Source: Varanus komodoensis
Taxonomy: Eukaryota; Chordata; Lepidosauria; Squamata; Varanidae
Length of the DNA: 64,000 nucleotides
Reading direction: 5' to 3'
Assembly: GCF_004798865.1 (NCBI RefSeq)
Contig: NW_025335587.1
Coordinates: 3,375,034 to 3,439,033, forward strand
The position numbers and the translations under genes were made by a program. How positions within the stretch are numbered: the stretch's first letter is position 1; the number at the start of each line of letters is the position of its first letter. The notes beneath the pieces were generated by a model. The model had not been told where the DNA came from. It saw nothing but the letters and a program-made list of their open reading frames with translations, and searched no databases. Positions 35,001 to 42,500 of this stretch are shown piece by piece.

Positions 35001-35506
35001 TACAAATTTCACACAGACCAGTTTATTTACTATTACTCTTCTTGCTTGCTTGTTTTTTCTATTGTGTTTCAGGAAACTTGAGCTTTCTTTTATTTCTACT
35101 GGGCAATGGTTATTTGAAGATCTCTGTATTAATGTACTCTGAATTATGATACATGTGATCTTAAAGGGTTACTTTAAGCACATGTGATTCAGATCCTGCT
35201 TATCTACCACCACTCCTCCATGAAGATGTCCCTTCTGAACCATATTTTTTTTAACTTTCTGAGGATACAGTCTCTTTCTTGTGCACATGCTCATTTCAAA
35301 ACAAAGTAAAGGGTTCTTTTCTCCTTTTATTGTGTGTTTTGTAGGTTGGCTACCAGGCTGGAAGCAATAGCCAGCCACTGCCTGCTCAGTACATGAATGA
35401 TCTGGACAGTGCCTTAGTTCCAGTGATTCATGGAGGAGCATGCCAGCTGAATGAAGGCCCCATCATCATGGAGCTTATCTTTTATATTCTGGAAAACATC
35501 TCATAA
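2..35506 (+). CDS. ZFYVE9: ZFYVE9 / SARA, 3' part (16 coding exons; 5' end outside window)
   Basis: SARA is an early-endosome adaptor that holds Smad2/3 near the TGF-beta receptors so they can be phosphorylated. Joined coding exons: 2-2026, 7181-7280, 13605-13781, 14412-14581, 15118-15241, 17371-17493, 21899-22054, 25403-25627, 26735-26817, 27929-28033, 28511-28661, 29517-29597, 31121-31283, 32946-33051, 34026-34202, 35345-35506. All introns are GT-AG and all phases agree, giving 1,375 residues plus stop. Counting the codon at 2-4 as residue 1, the order is: a long polar, probably disordered N-terminal region (1-640); FYVE finger (about 643-710) with WVPD, RRHHCR and RVC motifs; proline-rich Smad-binding segment (about 711-768); and the C-terminal domain shared with endofin (ZFYVE16). 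Human SARA is about 1,425 residues, so roughly 50 N-terminal residues are missing at the window edge. The Smad-binding segment and the close match to SARA make ZFYVE16 unlikely. I saw no damage to the reading frame. Confidence 0.96.
3288..3480 (+). repeat. MIR-like tRNA-derived SINE fragment
   Basis: A tRNA A-box-like start (TGGCCTAGTGGTTAGAGCAT) is followed by the CORE-type body: a GTGTGACTTTGGGCAAGTTA stretch, CTCAGCTTAACCTACCTCAC and TGTTGTAAGGATAAAATGGA. The B-box region is shortened. This matches the CORE/MIR SINE layout that is common in squamates. Confidence 0.75.
3739..3850 (-). repeat. 3' tail of a LINE, reversed, with (TTTA)n
   Basis: Seven TTTA units are followed by CTGGACCATCCAATAGCCTA and CTTTCTGGGCAGTTCGCAACA. 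On the minus strand this is a LINE 3' end closing with (TAAA)n. Related tails lie at 46851 and 55436. Confidence 0.6.
5384..5590 (+). repeat. MIR-like tRNA-derived SINE
   Basis: It starts with AGAGAGCCAGTGTGGACTGG and contains the body (CTCAGCCTAACCTATCTTAC, GTTGTGTTGTGAGAATAAAA). It closes with AAAAGGTGAGATATAAATGA, the usual SINE/L2 tail. The A-box area is partly deleted, and an internal G run is present. Confidence 0.75.
6700..6777 (+). repeat. 3' terminal fragment of an L2-type LINE
   Basis: ACGTATTGGATGGGGTAAAA, ATACCCAACAAATAAAATAA and related bases match, on the opposite strand, the tail of the truncated L2 at 59046. Only the 3' end is present. Confidence 0.55.
7181..7280 (+). CDS. 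ZFYVE9: ZFYVE9 exon: second half of FYVE finger
   Basis: This 100-nt exon follows TTTGCTTAAG and is followed by GTAAGT. It begins V-F-C-A-A-C-C, supplying the middle zinc-binding cysteines, and carries the FYVE signature R-V-C and the final C-x2-C (V-C-V-I-C). The exon ends in phase 1. Confidence 0.95.
7543..8080. mobile_element. Tigger/pogo-like miniature DNA transposon
   Basis: The ends are perfect inverted repeats: TACAGTGGTGCCTTGTA at 7543-7559 and its reverse complement at 8064-8080. Both outermost dinucleotides are TA, the target duplicated by Tc1/mariner-pogo elements. CAGTGGTGCCT ends are typical of Tigger-like families. There is no transposase frame, so it is non-autonomous. The interior holds a degenerate short-period repeat (7728-7875). 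Confidence 0.72.
7728..7875. repeat. Degenerate minisatellite inside the miniature transposon
   Basis: A unit like GAAAAGGCACTGAAAAGAT recurs about seven times with changes in length and sequence (period about 20-25 bp). Confidence 0.65.
8975..8986 (+). repeat. 5' target site duplication of BovB
   Basis: AATAGTGTAGTA here is repeated exactly at 12200-12211, flanking the LINE. Confidence 0.8.
9166..9528 (+). pseudogene. BovB endonuclease domain, first part
   Basis: This open segment carries the N-terminal part of the APE-like endonuclease ([27 protein letters not shown]). The domain continues in other frames to about 10100, where QSD-like, GDW and GSDHELF-like motifs can be read. It is separated from the reverse transcriptase by frame changes. 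Confidence 0.85.
10715..11701 (+). pseudogene. BovB reverse transcriptase domain
   Basis: The 328-residue open segment holds a complete reverse transcriptase core: [67 protein letters not shown] and [10 protein letters not shown]. It breaks at about 11670-11700, where the LLLGRKAMANL segment is partly missing, and coding resumes in another frame at 11689. Confidence 0.9.
11689..12192 (+). pseudogene. BovB C-terminal domain
   Basis: This segment carries [51 protein letters not shown] and [18 protein letters not shown], the C-terminal part of the RTE protein. It ends at TGA close to the 3' end of the element. Confidence 0.9.
12200..12211 (+). repeat. 3' target site duplication of BovB
   Basis: AATAGTGTAGTA is identical to 8975-8986. 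Confidence 0.8.
13605..13781 (+). CDS. ZFYVE9: ZFYVE9 exon: Smad2/3-binding segment
   Basis: The exon starts after TTTCCTTAG and ends before GTAGGG, phase 1 to 1. It encodes the proline-rich, mostly extended Smad-binding segment that lies along the MH2 domain of Smad2/3. Visible landmarks are [21 protein letters not shown] and [15 protein letters not shown]. From memory it is almost the same as the mammalian sequence. Confidence 0.95.
13782..14411 (+). other. ZFYVE9: ZFYVE9 intron (0.6 kb)
   Basis: Single-copy-looking sequence with a short GT/GA simple repeat at about 14005-14034. Nothing else was recognised. Confidence 0.7.
14412..14581 (+). CDS. ZFYVE9: ZFYVE9 coding exon 4 of window
   Basis: It begins [15 protein letters not shown] after CCCTAG and ends at donor GTGAGA, phase 1 to 0. 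It contains the conserved [11 protein letters not shown] stretch downstream of the Smad-binding segment. Confidence 0.94.
14582..15117 (+). other. ZFYVE9: ZFYVE9 intron (0.5 kb)
   Basis: No repeat or gene was recognised apart from short C and A runs near 14785-14797. Confidence 0.7.
15118..15241 (+). CDS. ZFYVE9: ZFYVE9 coding exon 5 of window
   Basis: The exon follows TTTTTTCAG and ends before GTGAGG, phase 0 to 1. It encodes [20 protein letters not shown] and [12 protein letters not shown], matching vertebrate SARA between the Smad-binding segment and the C-terminal domain. Confidence 0.94.
15242..17370 (+). other. ZFYVE9: ZFYVE9 intron (2.1 kb)
   Basis: No transposon was recognised. The open frames at 16069-16323 and 16100-16471 lie on opposite strands of the same bases and resemble no protein I know. 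A short duplication of GGGGTACCACA occurs at about 16330-16349. Confidence 0.65.
17371..17493 (+). CDS. ZFYVE9: ZFYVE9 coding exon 6 of window
   Basis: The exon follows TTCCTTTTAG and ends at donor GTAAGT, phase 1 to 1. It encodes [20 protein letters not shown] and then [19 protein letters not shown]. An L2-type LINE begins within about 60 bp of its donor site. Confidence 0.95.
17544..18735 (+). pseudogene. L2 endonuclease region, disrupted
   Basis: The frame with [20 protein letters not shown] passes into a second frame with [15 protein letters not shown] after an 8-G run. A third frame carries [19 protein letters not shown], and then the second frame returns with [13 protein letters not shown]. 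The second frame stays open to the stop at 18733-18735. Confidence 0.8.
18799..20649 (+). pseudogene. L2 reverse transcriptase and C-terminal region (long open segment)
   Basis: The 616-residue open segment is in the same frame as the preceding piece, separated only by the stop. It includes the full reverse transcriptase with the catalytic YADD and the C-terminal region up to FLFKQYF. The usual FDTIDH motif reads FYTIDH, changing a residue next to the first catalytic Asp region, so function is doubtful. Confidence 0.88.
21899..22054 (+). CDS. ZFYVE9: ZFYVE9 coding exon 7 of window
   Basis: The exon follows CTTTTCTGCAG and ends before GTGAGA, phase 1 to 1. It encodes [20 protein letters not shown] and then [20 protein letters not shown], the start of the folded C-terminal half. 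Confidence 0.95.
22055..25402 (+). other. ZFYVE9: ZFYVE9 intron (3.3 kb)
   Basis: A five-base tandem repeat (TATTCTG-like) is near 22443-22467, and two near-identical copies of GTAAAACRGTAAATGATT are near 22533-22580. Part of the stretch around 23090-23250 is shared with 41465-41600 (dispersed repeat). The rest is AT-rich and unassigned. Confidence 0.6.
23090..23250 (+). repeat. Unassigned dispersed repeat, copy A
   Basis: Blocks such as GCTTTCAGAAAGCCCCTCCC and TTGGGTTCAACAAACCGCTC, followed by a CTGTACTTAAGAG box, recur in diverged form at 41465-41610. The family is unknown. The layout could fit part of an old LTR, but this is only a suggestion. Confidence 0.4.
25403..25627 (+). CDS. ZFYVE9: ZFYVE9 coding exon 8 of window
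   Basis: The exon follows GGTTTTGCAG and ends at donor GTAAGT at 25628, phase 1 to 1. It encodes [39 protein letters not shown] and the stretch up to L-G-A-E-Y-R. It belongs to the conserved SARA/endofin C-terminal domain. Confidence 0.95.
25628..26734 (+). other. ZFYVE9: ZFYVE9 intron (1.1 kb)
   Basis: AT-rich; no repeat or gene was recognised. Confidence 0.65.
26735..26817 (+). CDS. ZFYVE9: ZFYVE9 coding exon 9 of window
   Basis: This 83-nt exon follows TTTTCTTAG and ends before GTAAGT, phase 1 to 0. It encodes [20 protein letters not shown] and then T-I-M-N-L-L-A. Confidence 0.94.
26818..27928 (+). other. ZFYVE9: ZFYVE9 intron (1.1 kb)
   Basis: It contains a short LINE/SINE 3' tail (26868-26958); otherwise nothing was recognised. 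Confidence 0.65.
26868..26958 (+). repeat. LINE/SINE 3' tail fragment
   Basis: TTGTGAGCCACCTAGAGGAC and CCTTGGGCTGATTAGCAGAA are followed by AATAAATAAATG, the typical end of squamate SINE and L2-like elements. Confidence 0.55.
27929..28033 (+). CDS. ZFYVE9: ZFYVE9 coding exon 10 of window
   Basis: The exon follows GCATTGACAG and ends before GTATGT, phase 0 to 0. It encodes [20 protein letters not shown] and [15 protein letters not shown]. Confidence 0.94.
28034..28510 (+). other. ZFYVE9: ZFYVE9 intron (0.5 kb)
   Basis: No feature was recognised. Confidence 0.65.
28511..28661 (+). CDS. ZFYVE9: ZFYVE9 coding exon 11 of window
   Basis: The exon follows TGGTTGCAG and ends before GTGAGA, phase 0 to 1. 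It encodes [33 protein letters not shown] and [10 protein letters not shown]. Confidence 0.95.
28662..29516 (+). other. ZFYVE9: ZFYVE9 intron (0.9 kb)
   Basis: It contains a palindromic core at about 29008-29060 of a kind common in squamate hAT-like miniature elements; otherwise nothing was recognised. Confidence 0.55.
29008..29075. repeat. Inner inverted repeat of a probable hAT-like miniature element
   Basis: GACTACAATTCCCACCATC is followed after a short loop by GATAATGGGAACTATAATCC, an imperfect hairpin. This stem is typical of the interior of squamate hAT miniature elements. The terminal repeats were not found. Confidence 0.4.
29517..29597 (+). CDS. ZFYVE9: ZFYVE9 coding exon 12 of window
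   Basis: This 81-nt exon follows TTGTTGCAG and ends before GTAAGA, phase 1 to 1. It encodes [14 protein letters not shown] and [13 protein letters not shown]. Confidence 0.94.
29598..31120 (+). other. ZFYVE9: ZFYVE9 intron (1.5 kb)
   Basis: It contains a diverged tandem duplication (about 30090-30335); otherwise no feature was recognised. Confidence 0.6.
30090..30335 (+). repeat. Diverged tandem duplication, period about 167 bp
   Basis: GCCTGGAACT begins both units (30094 and 30261). They then share a TCG-, GAAGAA-, CTGAGTA- and TTGTG-containing order over about 75 bp, at roughly 70 percent identity by eye. Confidence 0.5.
31121..31283 (+). CDS. ZFYVE9: ZFYVE9 coding exon 13 of window
   Basis: The exon follows CTTTCCTAG and ends before GTAAAT, phase 1 to 2. 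It encodes [27 protein letters not shown] and [10 protein letters not shown]. Confidence 0.94.
31340..31485 (-). repeat. CR1-type LINE 3' fragment
   Basis: TGGTCAGACCAGTAAGGTAC, CTCCATGAATTTGTCCAGTT and CTGGTGGCTATTGGTGTTAC match the reverse strand of the CR1 3' coding end. There, LDKFMEE-type residues are followed by the LTWCWTG-like untranslated tail. Confidence 0.6.
31486..32410 (-). repeat. Degenerate LINE-like interior, probably CR1 group
   Basis: Read on the minus strand, broken frames give [28 protein letters not shown] and [18 protein letters not shown]. These resemble the linker between endonuclease and reverse transcriptase of CR1-like LINEs. It lies next to a CR1 3' end in the same orientation, suggesting one old copy with an internal deletion. 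Assignment is tentative. Confidence 0.4.
32946..33051 (+). CDS. ZFYVE9: ZFYVE9 coding exon 14 of window
   Basis: The exon follows CTTTCAAG and ends before GTAAGG, phase 2 to 0. It encodes [19 protein letters not shown] and [16 protein letters not shown]. Confidence 0.94.
33052..34025 (+). other. ZFYVE9: ZFYVE9 intron (1.0 kb)
   Basis: The stretch at about 33320-33570 has motifs such as CCCATCATGGGTTAATTA that look like old miniature DNA transposon remains. No ends were found. Confidence 0.45.
34026..34202 (+). CDS. ZFYVE9: ZFYVE9 coding exon 15 of window
   Basis: The exon follows TTCTTTAG and ends before GTAAGA, phase 0 to 0. It encodes [28 protein letters not shown] and [15 protein letters not shown]. 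Confidence 0.95.
34203..35344 (+). other. ZFYVE9: ZFYVE9 last intron (1.1 kb)
   Basis: No feature was recognised. Confidence 0.65.
35345..35506 (+). CDS. ZFYVE9: ZFYVE9 last coding exon with stop
   Basis: The exon follows TGTTTTGTAG. It encodes [20 protein letters not shown], then [13 protein letters not shown] and [11 protein letters not shown], and ends with TAA at 35504-35506. The C-terminal residues match vertebrate SARA closely. Confidence 0.95.
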   Translation, partial: VGYQAGSNSQPLPAQYMNDLDSALVPVIHGGACQLNEGPIIMELIFYILENIS

Positions 35507-37885
35507 GAGGACTTCATTTTCTGTTCAGACCTGTTCCAGCAGCAGTTGAATCTGAATCATTTGCACTTTAAAACTGGAAAATTAAGCTTTTTGTTAACAC
35601 TATTATGAAGGGGTGGGGGAGGGGTGGGGGTGAGAACAGTTGCTCCATAACTCTGAATTGTCTATGCATTTGTCAACAGGATCAGGGCAGCTTCTATAAT
35701 ACAAAACGGCTATGCTATCTTTGCAGCTAATACACTTCTGTTACAGATTAAAAACAAATAATGGTAATGTTTTAAGACAATTGCAGTCATGTATTCAATC
35801 CTCAAACGGGTGCAAAGATTACTTGGAAGTAAATAAAAAGGAAATGTAATGTTTATTGTTTGTAAAACTTGTGTTGAAGAAACAATCAAGACCTCCATTC
35901 TGACCTCATTATACTGCCGTTTATGGCTAACTTCTCTAGACATTTAAAAATTATCGTTTACATATTTTGACCAGATTATTGGTTGAAGTACCTCCAAGAC
36001 ATGTTGAGATATTCTATAGAGATGTACAGAAAGGAAGCCACATGACTGAGGGTACCTTTTATGTCTGCCCCAAACAAAGCAGCAATCTTTCTCTAAAAGC
36101 TGTATGTAAATTAAGCTTGCAGTTGTGTGTATAAATAGGATAGTTTTACATTTTTTCCACTTGTGGAACTTTCCTCCTCAGACTGGTAAATTGGCGAACA
36201 TCTGCCATGATTTTGTTTATATGTCTGTGAATTTTGAAAGTGCCGTCACAGGCATGAGAATCGTTAGCTTTGAAGAGCCGTTACATGGAATTACTGTTCT
36301 CTTTCCAGCTGGTCCTTTTTTTCTTTTTTAAGGGAATGTCCTTTCTTGATTATCCTGATTGGTGTGCACTGTATTTACATTATCCCTACCATTAAGCCTG
36401 CACTTATCTAACACTTTATAGTAGCAGCACCATGTAACGCTAGCCTGTGAGAACTGTAAGAGTTTGGCTGCTGTTGCATGTTTTGCTTTCACTTCAGGCT
36501 GGACAATTTGTGCTCTGCCTCACCTGAGACACCCTTTGAGAGGAGACCAGCTTGAACCCTCTTGCTGCACCATACGAAACTAGCAATGAGAGTTAGCAAA
36601 GAAGGCGAACACATTCCTGTTATTTCTAATTTCTGTCCCTGAGAAATTGATAATTAGTGGGAAGAGCTGTCCCAAAGAGTGAGAAGACAAATACAGGCTT
36701 CAGCCATCCACAATTGCTGCCATCCATGTGCAAGGAGATAATGGACTGAACAAGCTCCACTTTTTCAATACAGATTTAAAACTGGATCAGCAGTAGTACG
36801 GATGAGCAGCAGTTGTTAAAGGTTGAGACACTTGCATTTTTTAAAAAAGCAAATGTATATAGCAATGACAGCTATGATAATTAACTTCTCTGTAAGTAGC
36901 AAAGTGTAATTGAATATACATAGAACTCATTTTCAAGCAAGCTGCCACTGCTTGCCTAAGATTAGTAAAAAAAAAAAAAAACCTTTCCTAATACAGCCTA
37001 TTGCAAACTGCAACAGGACCCTGGAGGAGACAAGGGCGTTAGACCTGGTTTGCAAATTAAAGGATAGGAGAAGTTACTCTTATTTCTAAATATAGTTAGA
37101 CTAAATTAATAGATGGCCATGCAATCTGCATTTACTTCTTAGGTCGTGCTGAGCTTACCAAAGGTGCTCAATATTCTGCTATGGGAGATGGGGCACAGCA
37201 GGCACTAATAGGCACCTGTGAAATCCTTTACAGAGCAAGGACCCTACTCAGCATTTCTAAGAAACTTATGGTTCCTGGTGTTTTCCTTGACTATAAAGTC
37301 AAATTGCTTTTAAGATTTGCTTCCTCCTGTGACAGCATTCAGTTTTACTGACAGAATTTCCAAAATCTATTCCAATTTACTACATAGCTGCTGTAGATTC
37401 CTACTTCAAGAAATGGCACCCCAGTTTCACCATAGAAGCAGCTTTCCCAGTAACTTCATGAATACTCCTATGCCTGTTAAGAGAGGAAAAAGTCGTGCAG
37501 CTCCCAGTATCACTCCAGGCAGGCATGCTGGGAATTGTTGGCCCTCTTCTGTCTAAACAGGCATAGGTTTGTGGCTTTGGTCTTACATTAGTAAGTTACT
37601 GACAGAGGGAGATGAAACTATTTTTCTTCCTCCTCCCCCAACAAAAAATAATTTGTCTGGGTTATGTTTGTGCAAAATGCTATTGACTGACTGGTTTGCT
37701 TCAACCATAGCCTTTAAAATATACCTTAAGATTACCATATTGTTAAGAAATGAGTACTTGTTTAAAGAAAAAAAATGTACTTTTAAAATTCAGTTAACAC
37801 TGCAAAAGACTGCATATTATATTTTTATTTTCAACATGTAGTTTTGTATATTAAATTTATTAAAATTAAAAATTGAGCACTGTAT
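35507..37885 (+). other. ZFYVE9: ZFYVE9 3' untranslated region (predicted)
   Basis: This is AT-rich non-coding sequence after the stop codon. An early AATAAA at 35832-35837 could give a short 3'UTR of about 340 nt. ATTAAA at 37850-37855 and again at 37865-37870, followed by a T/GT-rich stretch, is the likely main end, giving about 2.4 kb. A run of A sits near 36967-36981. The end is inferred from signals only. Confidence 0.6.
37850..37870 (+). terminator. ZFYVE9: Candidate distal poly(A) signals of ZFYVE9
   Basis: Two ATTAAA hexamers lie 15 bp apart just before a T-rich, TG-containing stretch (TGTATTGTCTCTTTC), the usual layout of a cleavage site. The expected cleavage point is near 37880-37890. 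Confidence 0.5.
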
Positions 37886-38394
37886 TGTCTCTTTCTTCTT
37901 AAGACAGAAAAAAATGCTGCCTGCATGGCAGACTTAGATTTATGAAGTCACACACATACTGTGAAAATCATCTGCAACTGCCTTGTGTAGGCTATGCAAA
38001 GGGAAAACAGGCAACTTCAGACTCCTAGAATTGTGTGTGTTACATTCTTCAAAACAGGCAAGATCTCATGTTATTTTTTTCCCACCAAATTGTTAAAGTG
38101 TTCCTCCTTTCTGAATCAAAACTGAAATGCTGTTGAAATTCTTAAGATTTCATTCTGCCTCTGTCGAAGACTGAAGACAAGCAGAATAAAATGCAGGGAA
38201 GAAGAGCACTTTAAAAAGCAGCTGTTAGCCTTCTCACTTATGGTACAGGCCTCTTTCCAAAGGCTCATGCTAGTGTGCTCTCAAGCAAATGGTGTGACTG
38301 TGTGCTTTAAATAATGTGGGGAGAGAGATAACAATAGTTTAAAGAATTCCTTATTCCTGGCGATGTAAAGAGAATACACAAGTGGTTAACAGTA
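37886..38394. other. Intergenic gap between convergent ZFYVE9 and CC2D1B
   Basis: About 0.5 kb separates the predicted 3' ends of the two genes. It has an AATAAA on the plus strand at about 38185 that could serve a longer ZFYVE9 transcript. No open frame or repeat was recognised. Confidence 0.5.
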
Positions 38395-39406
38395 ATAGCT
38401 ACTGAACTCCTAGCATTTATTCTAGGGCTGGGAACAATCTTATTTGTAAATTCAGGATTAATTTCATCTGCAGCAGTATATTTAGTATACTGCTATACGT
38501 TAAGACAAAGCTTTTTGCCCACTCTGTAAAGACACCCTTCCTTTGTACAAGCCAGTCTGTTAACAGGTAACATTCATGTCGTACCAACAATATTAATCTC
38601 ACCATGCTTAAGACAGGTCAGTCTGTCTTTGTGGATCAGTAATATTCAGTTCCAATAGTAGACTTACAAAGCTTACCAACTCATACTATATGATAGTTAT
38701 GAAAATAAAGATGTTATGTTCAGTAGTGCATTCATTGAACATCTTTGGTGCTTGCAGAAGCTCTATGAATATAAAGTCCATCCTGCAGCTTTTTTCCTGG
38801 ATCTGTGTTAATGTGAGGAAAAAATAAATGTAGTTTTAAAGATATAGAAGACAACATTGTGGCAATAGAGATCATTATAAATAGAAGCCTGACCTCTATT
38901 ATAAAAGGTATTTTCAGTTTGCTTTCAAACACAGAATTCAAATGCAAATTCATACTACTTTTTAGTATAATGCTTTCTAAGGAATAGATTGCAAGCCTAT
39001 GTAGAAGGGACTGCCTTTTTGTTAATTGATTGTAGACCATTCTGGGAAACTTTTTTGGAGGGAGACTGGGATAAATTATTTTAAATAAAATAATAGAACA
39101 GTTCACAACCTTGGCATAAATATTTGGTTTTGTGGCCGTAATATAATTATACTGCTGGTTGGCAATCCCCTTCTCTCTTACGACGTAACAACACTAAAAA
39201 CGTCTGGTCTTAATTTTAAATTATCTTAGTTATTCTAGTGATAAATGTAGGATAGAAATGTTTTAAGCAAATGCAAAGCTGAAATACAGATCTTTGCAAG
39301 ACAACCTACTTGTCACAATAACCAAACTGAGTAGCAGACTGAGATAGTTCTTGTAGGCATCTAACTAGGAGTTTACATAAAAAAATAGTTCCTACCTTAT
39401 GCAGAA
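38395..39406 (-). other. CC2D1B: CC2D1B 3' untranslated region (predicted)
   Basis: This AT-rich stretch follows the stop codon on the minus strand. A minus-strand AATAAA lies at 38416-38421, placing cleavage near 38395 and giving about 1 kb of 3'UTR. A perfect 9-bp inverted repeat with a 5-nt loop sits at 38472-38494. The end is inferred from the signal alone. Confidence 0.45.
38416..38421 (-). terminator. CC2D1B: Candidate poly(A) signal of CC2D1B
   Basis: TTTATT on the plus strand reads as AATAAA on the gene strand, about 1 kb after the stop codon. Confidence 0.45.
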
Positions 39407-39526
39407 CTAATGTTCAAGGACTAGCCAGTTTTCTGTAATTGTTTGAAGATCTTGCCCACTAAGTGGCTCCCTGAGTCTCACTTTTACTTCCAGTTTCCCT
39501 CCAGTAGGCTTCCTGCCATCCAAAAC
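39407..39526 (-). CDS. CC2D1B: CC2D1B last coding exon with stop
   Basis: The exon follows CTGTCTTAG. It encodes V-L-D-G-R-K-P-T-G-G-K-L-E-V-K-V-R-L-R-E, then P-L-S-G-Q-D-L-Q-T-I-T-E-N-W-L-V-L-E-H, and stops at TAG (39407-39409). Confidence 0.95.
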   Translation of the reverse strand, partial: VLDGRKPTGGKLEVKVRLREPLSGQDLQTITENWLVLEH

Positions 39527-42500
39527 CTAAGACAGAGAGAAAAGCTATGTAAAAATCTTGCCTACAACAACAAAAATCCACAGAACTCTCTTCACTTGGC
39601 TGAACACTAAGCACAGCCTTCACTTCTTCTTGAGGAGCAGGCTTCCAAATACTAAAGCGAGGCCTCCAACAAAATGTTGCAGTGTAGAGCATCCCTGTTA
39701 AGTGTTCCAGTGAATCCGCCATGCCTTCCTCCCATCCAGTTTTTCATCCCATCCCTTCCAACACAAAAGCCAGTCAGCAGTTTGTCTGCTCCCATAGGCC
39801 ATTTTCCAGGTTCTCTCCCCCACAGGATTTTTTTTCTTTTTTCTTTTTTTGCACTTCTGGGAACACTGGGAGTTCCCTAATCATGTTTGCCTTCTACATG
39901 GATGGTGCTGCTTTGGCTATAGGAAGAGTTACTCTCATGTATGAGTATCAGAAATAAAAGGAATCCTAGTCCAAAGAACAAGGAACCAAGAGCAGCACCA
40001 TCTAGGAGGAGTTATAAAGCAAGAGGAGTTTCATGTTCTCAAGCACTCCTCCTTGCTGACAACCCTGAACCAGGCTCCCACATTTCAGGCTACAGAAGAA
40101 ACATTCTTTTCAAAGTGGCATAATAGCACTTGCTTTTGAAATGTTGCACCCCATTAAAAAAATAAGACAACTGATTCCAAGGATCAACCAACCTATACCT
40201 ATAAATGGTCTTGGCTCCAAAACTTGCCATATGCTTTGATATTGGCATATAACAAACACCATGAGAACAGAAGACCACAGCTATGTTAGCAGTGGAAATG
40301 ATGCAGAGAAAGCCCATGCCATATATTTTAATACAACACTGTATATTGTTCAAAAAAGTAACTTCATAGTTTGCTTGAACAAAGTATGAACTGTACCTCA
40401 ATTATTTCTCTGATTTCACATTCGGATTCCAGTTTGTCCAGTTTCAAGTGTGCTGTCCCCACCTGCTTGTCGCTCCTGAAAAATGATCTAGAGGAAACCA
40501 GCAGGGTGAGAATTAGTTTCTTTTCTCAGCAAACATTATGGGAAACAGCAACATCCAAATGTGTTCAGGATATCAAATAATTCTGTTATTCATTTGAGGT
40601 CAAGAATGGAGTATAAAGCCCTTGATCCTCTAAGAGCTCTATAGAACTACTATAAGAAAACAATAAAAAGGAGCCTTGCATCATAAGAATGAAAGAAAAG
40701 ATATGTGTAGGGTACTATCAGTTATCACAAAGCTTAGACTCTGGCCTATTGGCACACACAATAAATTTTTAGCCTAAGAAATGAGCAAGGAAATTGCCTT
40801 TTGCAAAATAATCTTGTTGAGATGGGCCTAGCATTCCATGACTTTTAAAAAAGAGCTGAATGGACAATAGCATAAAATGCACTTTGGTAGGGGATTTCAG
40901 AGTCATTGAAGCAAACTGTACATACATACAGCAATAGCAGTGTGTTTTCTGCAAGCTCCAATTTTAAGAGAATACATTTTCACCTGAAATAGGGTGTGGT
41001 AAAACAATGTTCCTGGAGACTGTCAGAAGTGTGTTGAACCTAATAAACCATTTTCATGTGCATCAAAGCCACCCCTCAATAACGGAGAGGAACAACAAGC
41101 TTTGAGCTTGAATACACACTCATTTCTTTCCACATGCAAAAAGATGAGAGGGTTTTGTTTTAAGTATGCAGCAATCAGCTCTGTTCAGGCATTTACCTTG
41201 GGTTAAAGCTATGTGCAGGACTGTACATGCTTTATCAGGGTGGTTCCTGGCACAAGTTTCAGGGTCAGGTTGGCACAGATAGTGATGGCAGAGGCAGGCA
41301 GCTCATCTCAAGGCCACCATATCTAGGTATTCTGGCAGACCCTGGGAACAGCCAGAGTCTGCAAGCGCCAGGAGGGGGCAAGGGGCTGGAGTCAGATGAG
41401 CCTGTTATGATCCTTGAACCCATGGCACGGGACTGGGGGAGGGGCTAGCCAAGAAGGAGGGCTAGGAGGTTTGCCTGCTTTCAGAAGGGCTCTCCCAGAG
41501 GGGTAGGGTCCAGGGTTACTCAAAAGAAGGGTTCTTGGAAGTTGTTTCTAGTTTGGGTTCAGCAAACCACCTGCTACACTGGTCTGTATAACGTTAAAAG
41601 AGGCACTAGGAAGTGCTCCATGATGGGCTATAATTATATAGCATCTCTCCTTTAGCAAGTTCCTCTGGCTAAGAGGGGGCTCCTTTCAAGTTGCTGCTTT
41701 AATCCTAAGCAGGTTAACACTAATATCCACATTGCCATGAGGGCCATTGCCCTTACTGTAATTTACCCAATTAACTGTAAGATAAAGGTGTTAACTAATG
41801 ACTGCCTACTGCACAGGTTGGCCTTTGCTTCGTTTCTATGGCTGAGTTAGTCCTGCAGTGGATCACAAAGACGACAGTTTTATTGCTGCAGCAGTCATCC
41901 AGTCTGAGCAGTGGCATAGCCTTCTATGGGCTTACTGGCACTGAATGCATTCAATCATTCTATTTGGCAAGGAGTATTCTGCCTTCTACAATAGCATTAA
42001 CTAAGTTATTCATATTGTTTAGCTTATGCAAGCTATCCAAGTCACAGAATGTGGCCATTCATCTTCAAATCTAAAGTTTTCCTAGGCAGGGTACAAGGAA
42101 TCAGTGCAACACTGGAGACACCTTTTCACACATACCCTTTGTGAAAAATTTCAAATTTTATTCCTTTGGCCTGAATGGCTCTTCGGAAGCCTCTGTGATT
42201 TCGGTTGATGTTCAACTTGAACAGCTGATCATACACTAGAAATGCCAGGAAAGATTCATGAGACACTCAAGACAAATTCAAGATCAAGCAGAGCATGTAC
42301 TTTGTCCATCAGTAGGTACAGGTGGGTTATTTTGCCATAGAGGGCCTTTCAAGCAAGCAGTCACCCAAAAGGGTGTATGTTGTTCTGTGTTCTGCTTAAT
42401 ATCTGATTTGGATCTTGATCACCTTTCCTGAAATCAAAACACAATGCCTTGAATTCAGAGATTCTGCATACACATACCCTAGAAAGACTTCGTAACATTC

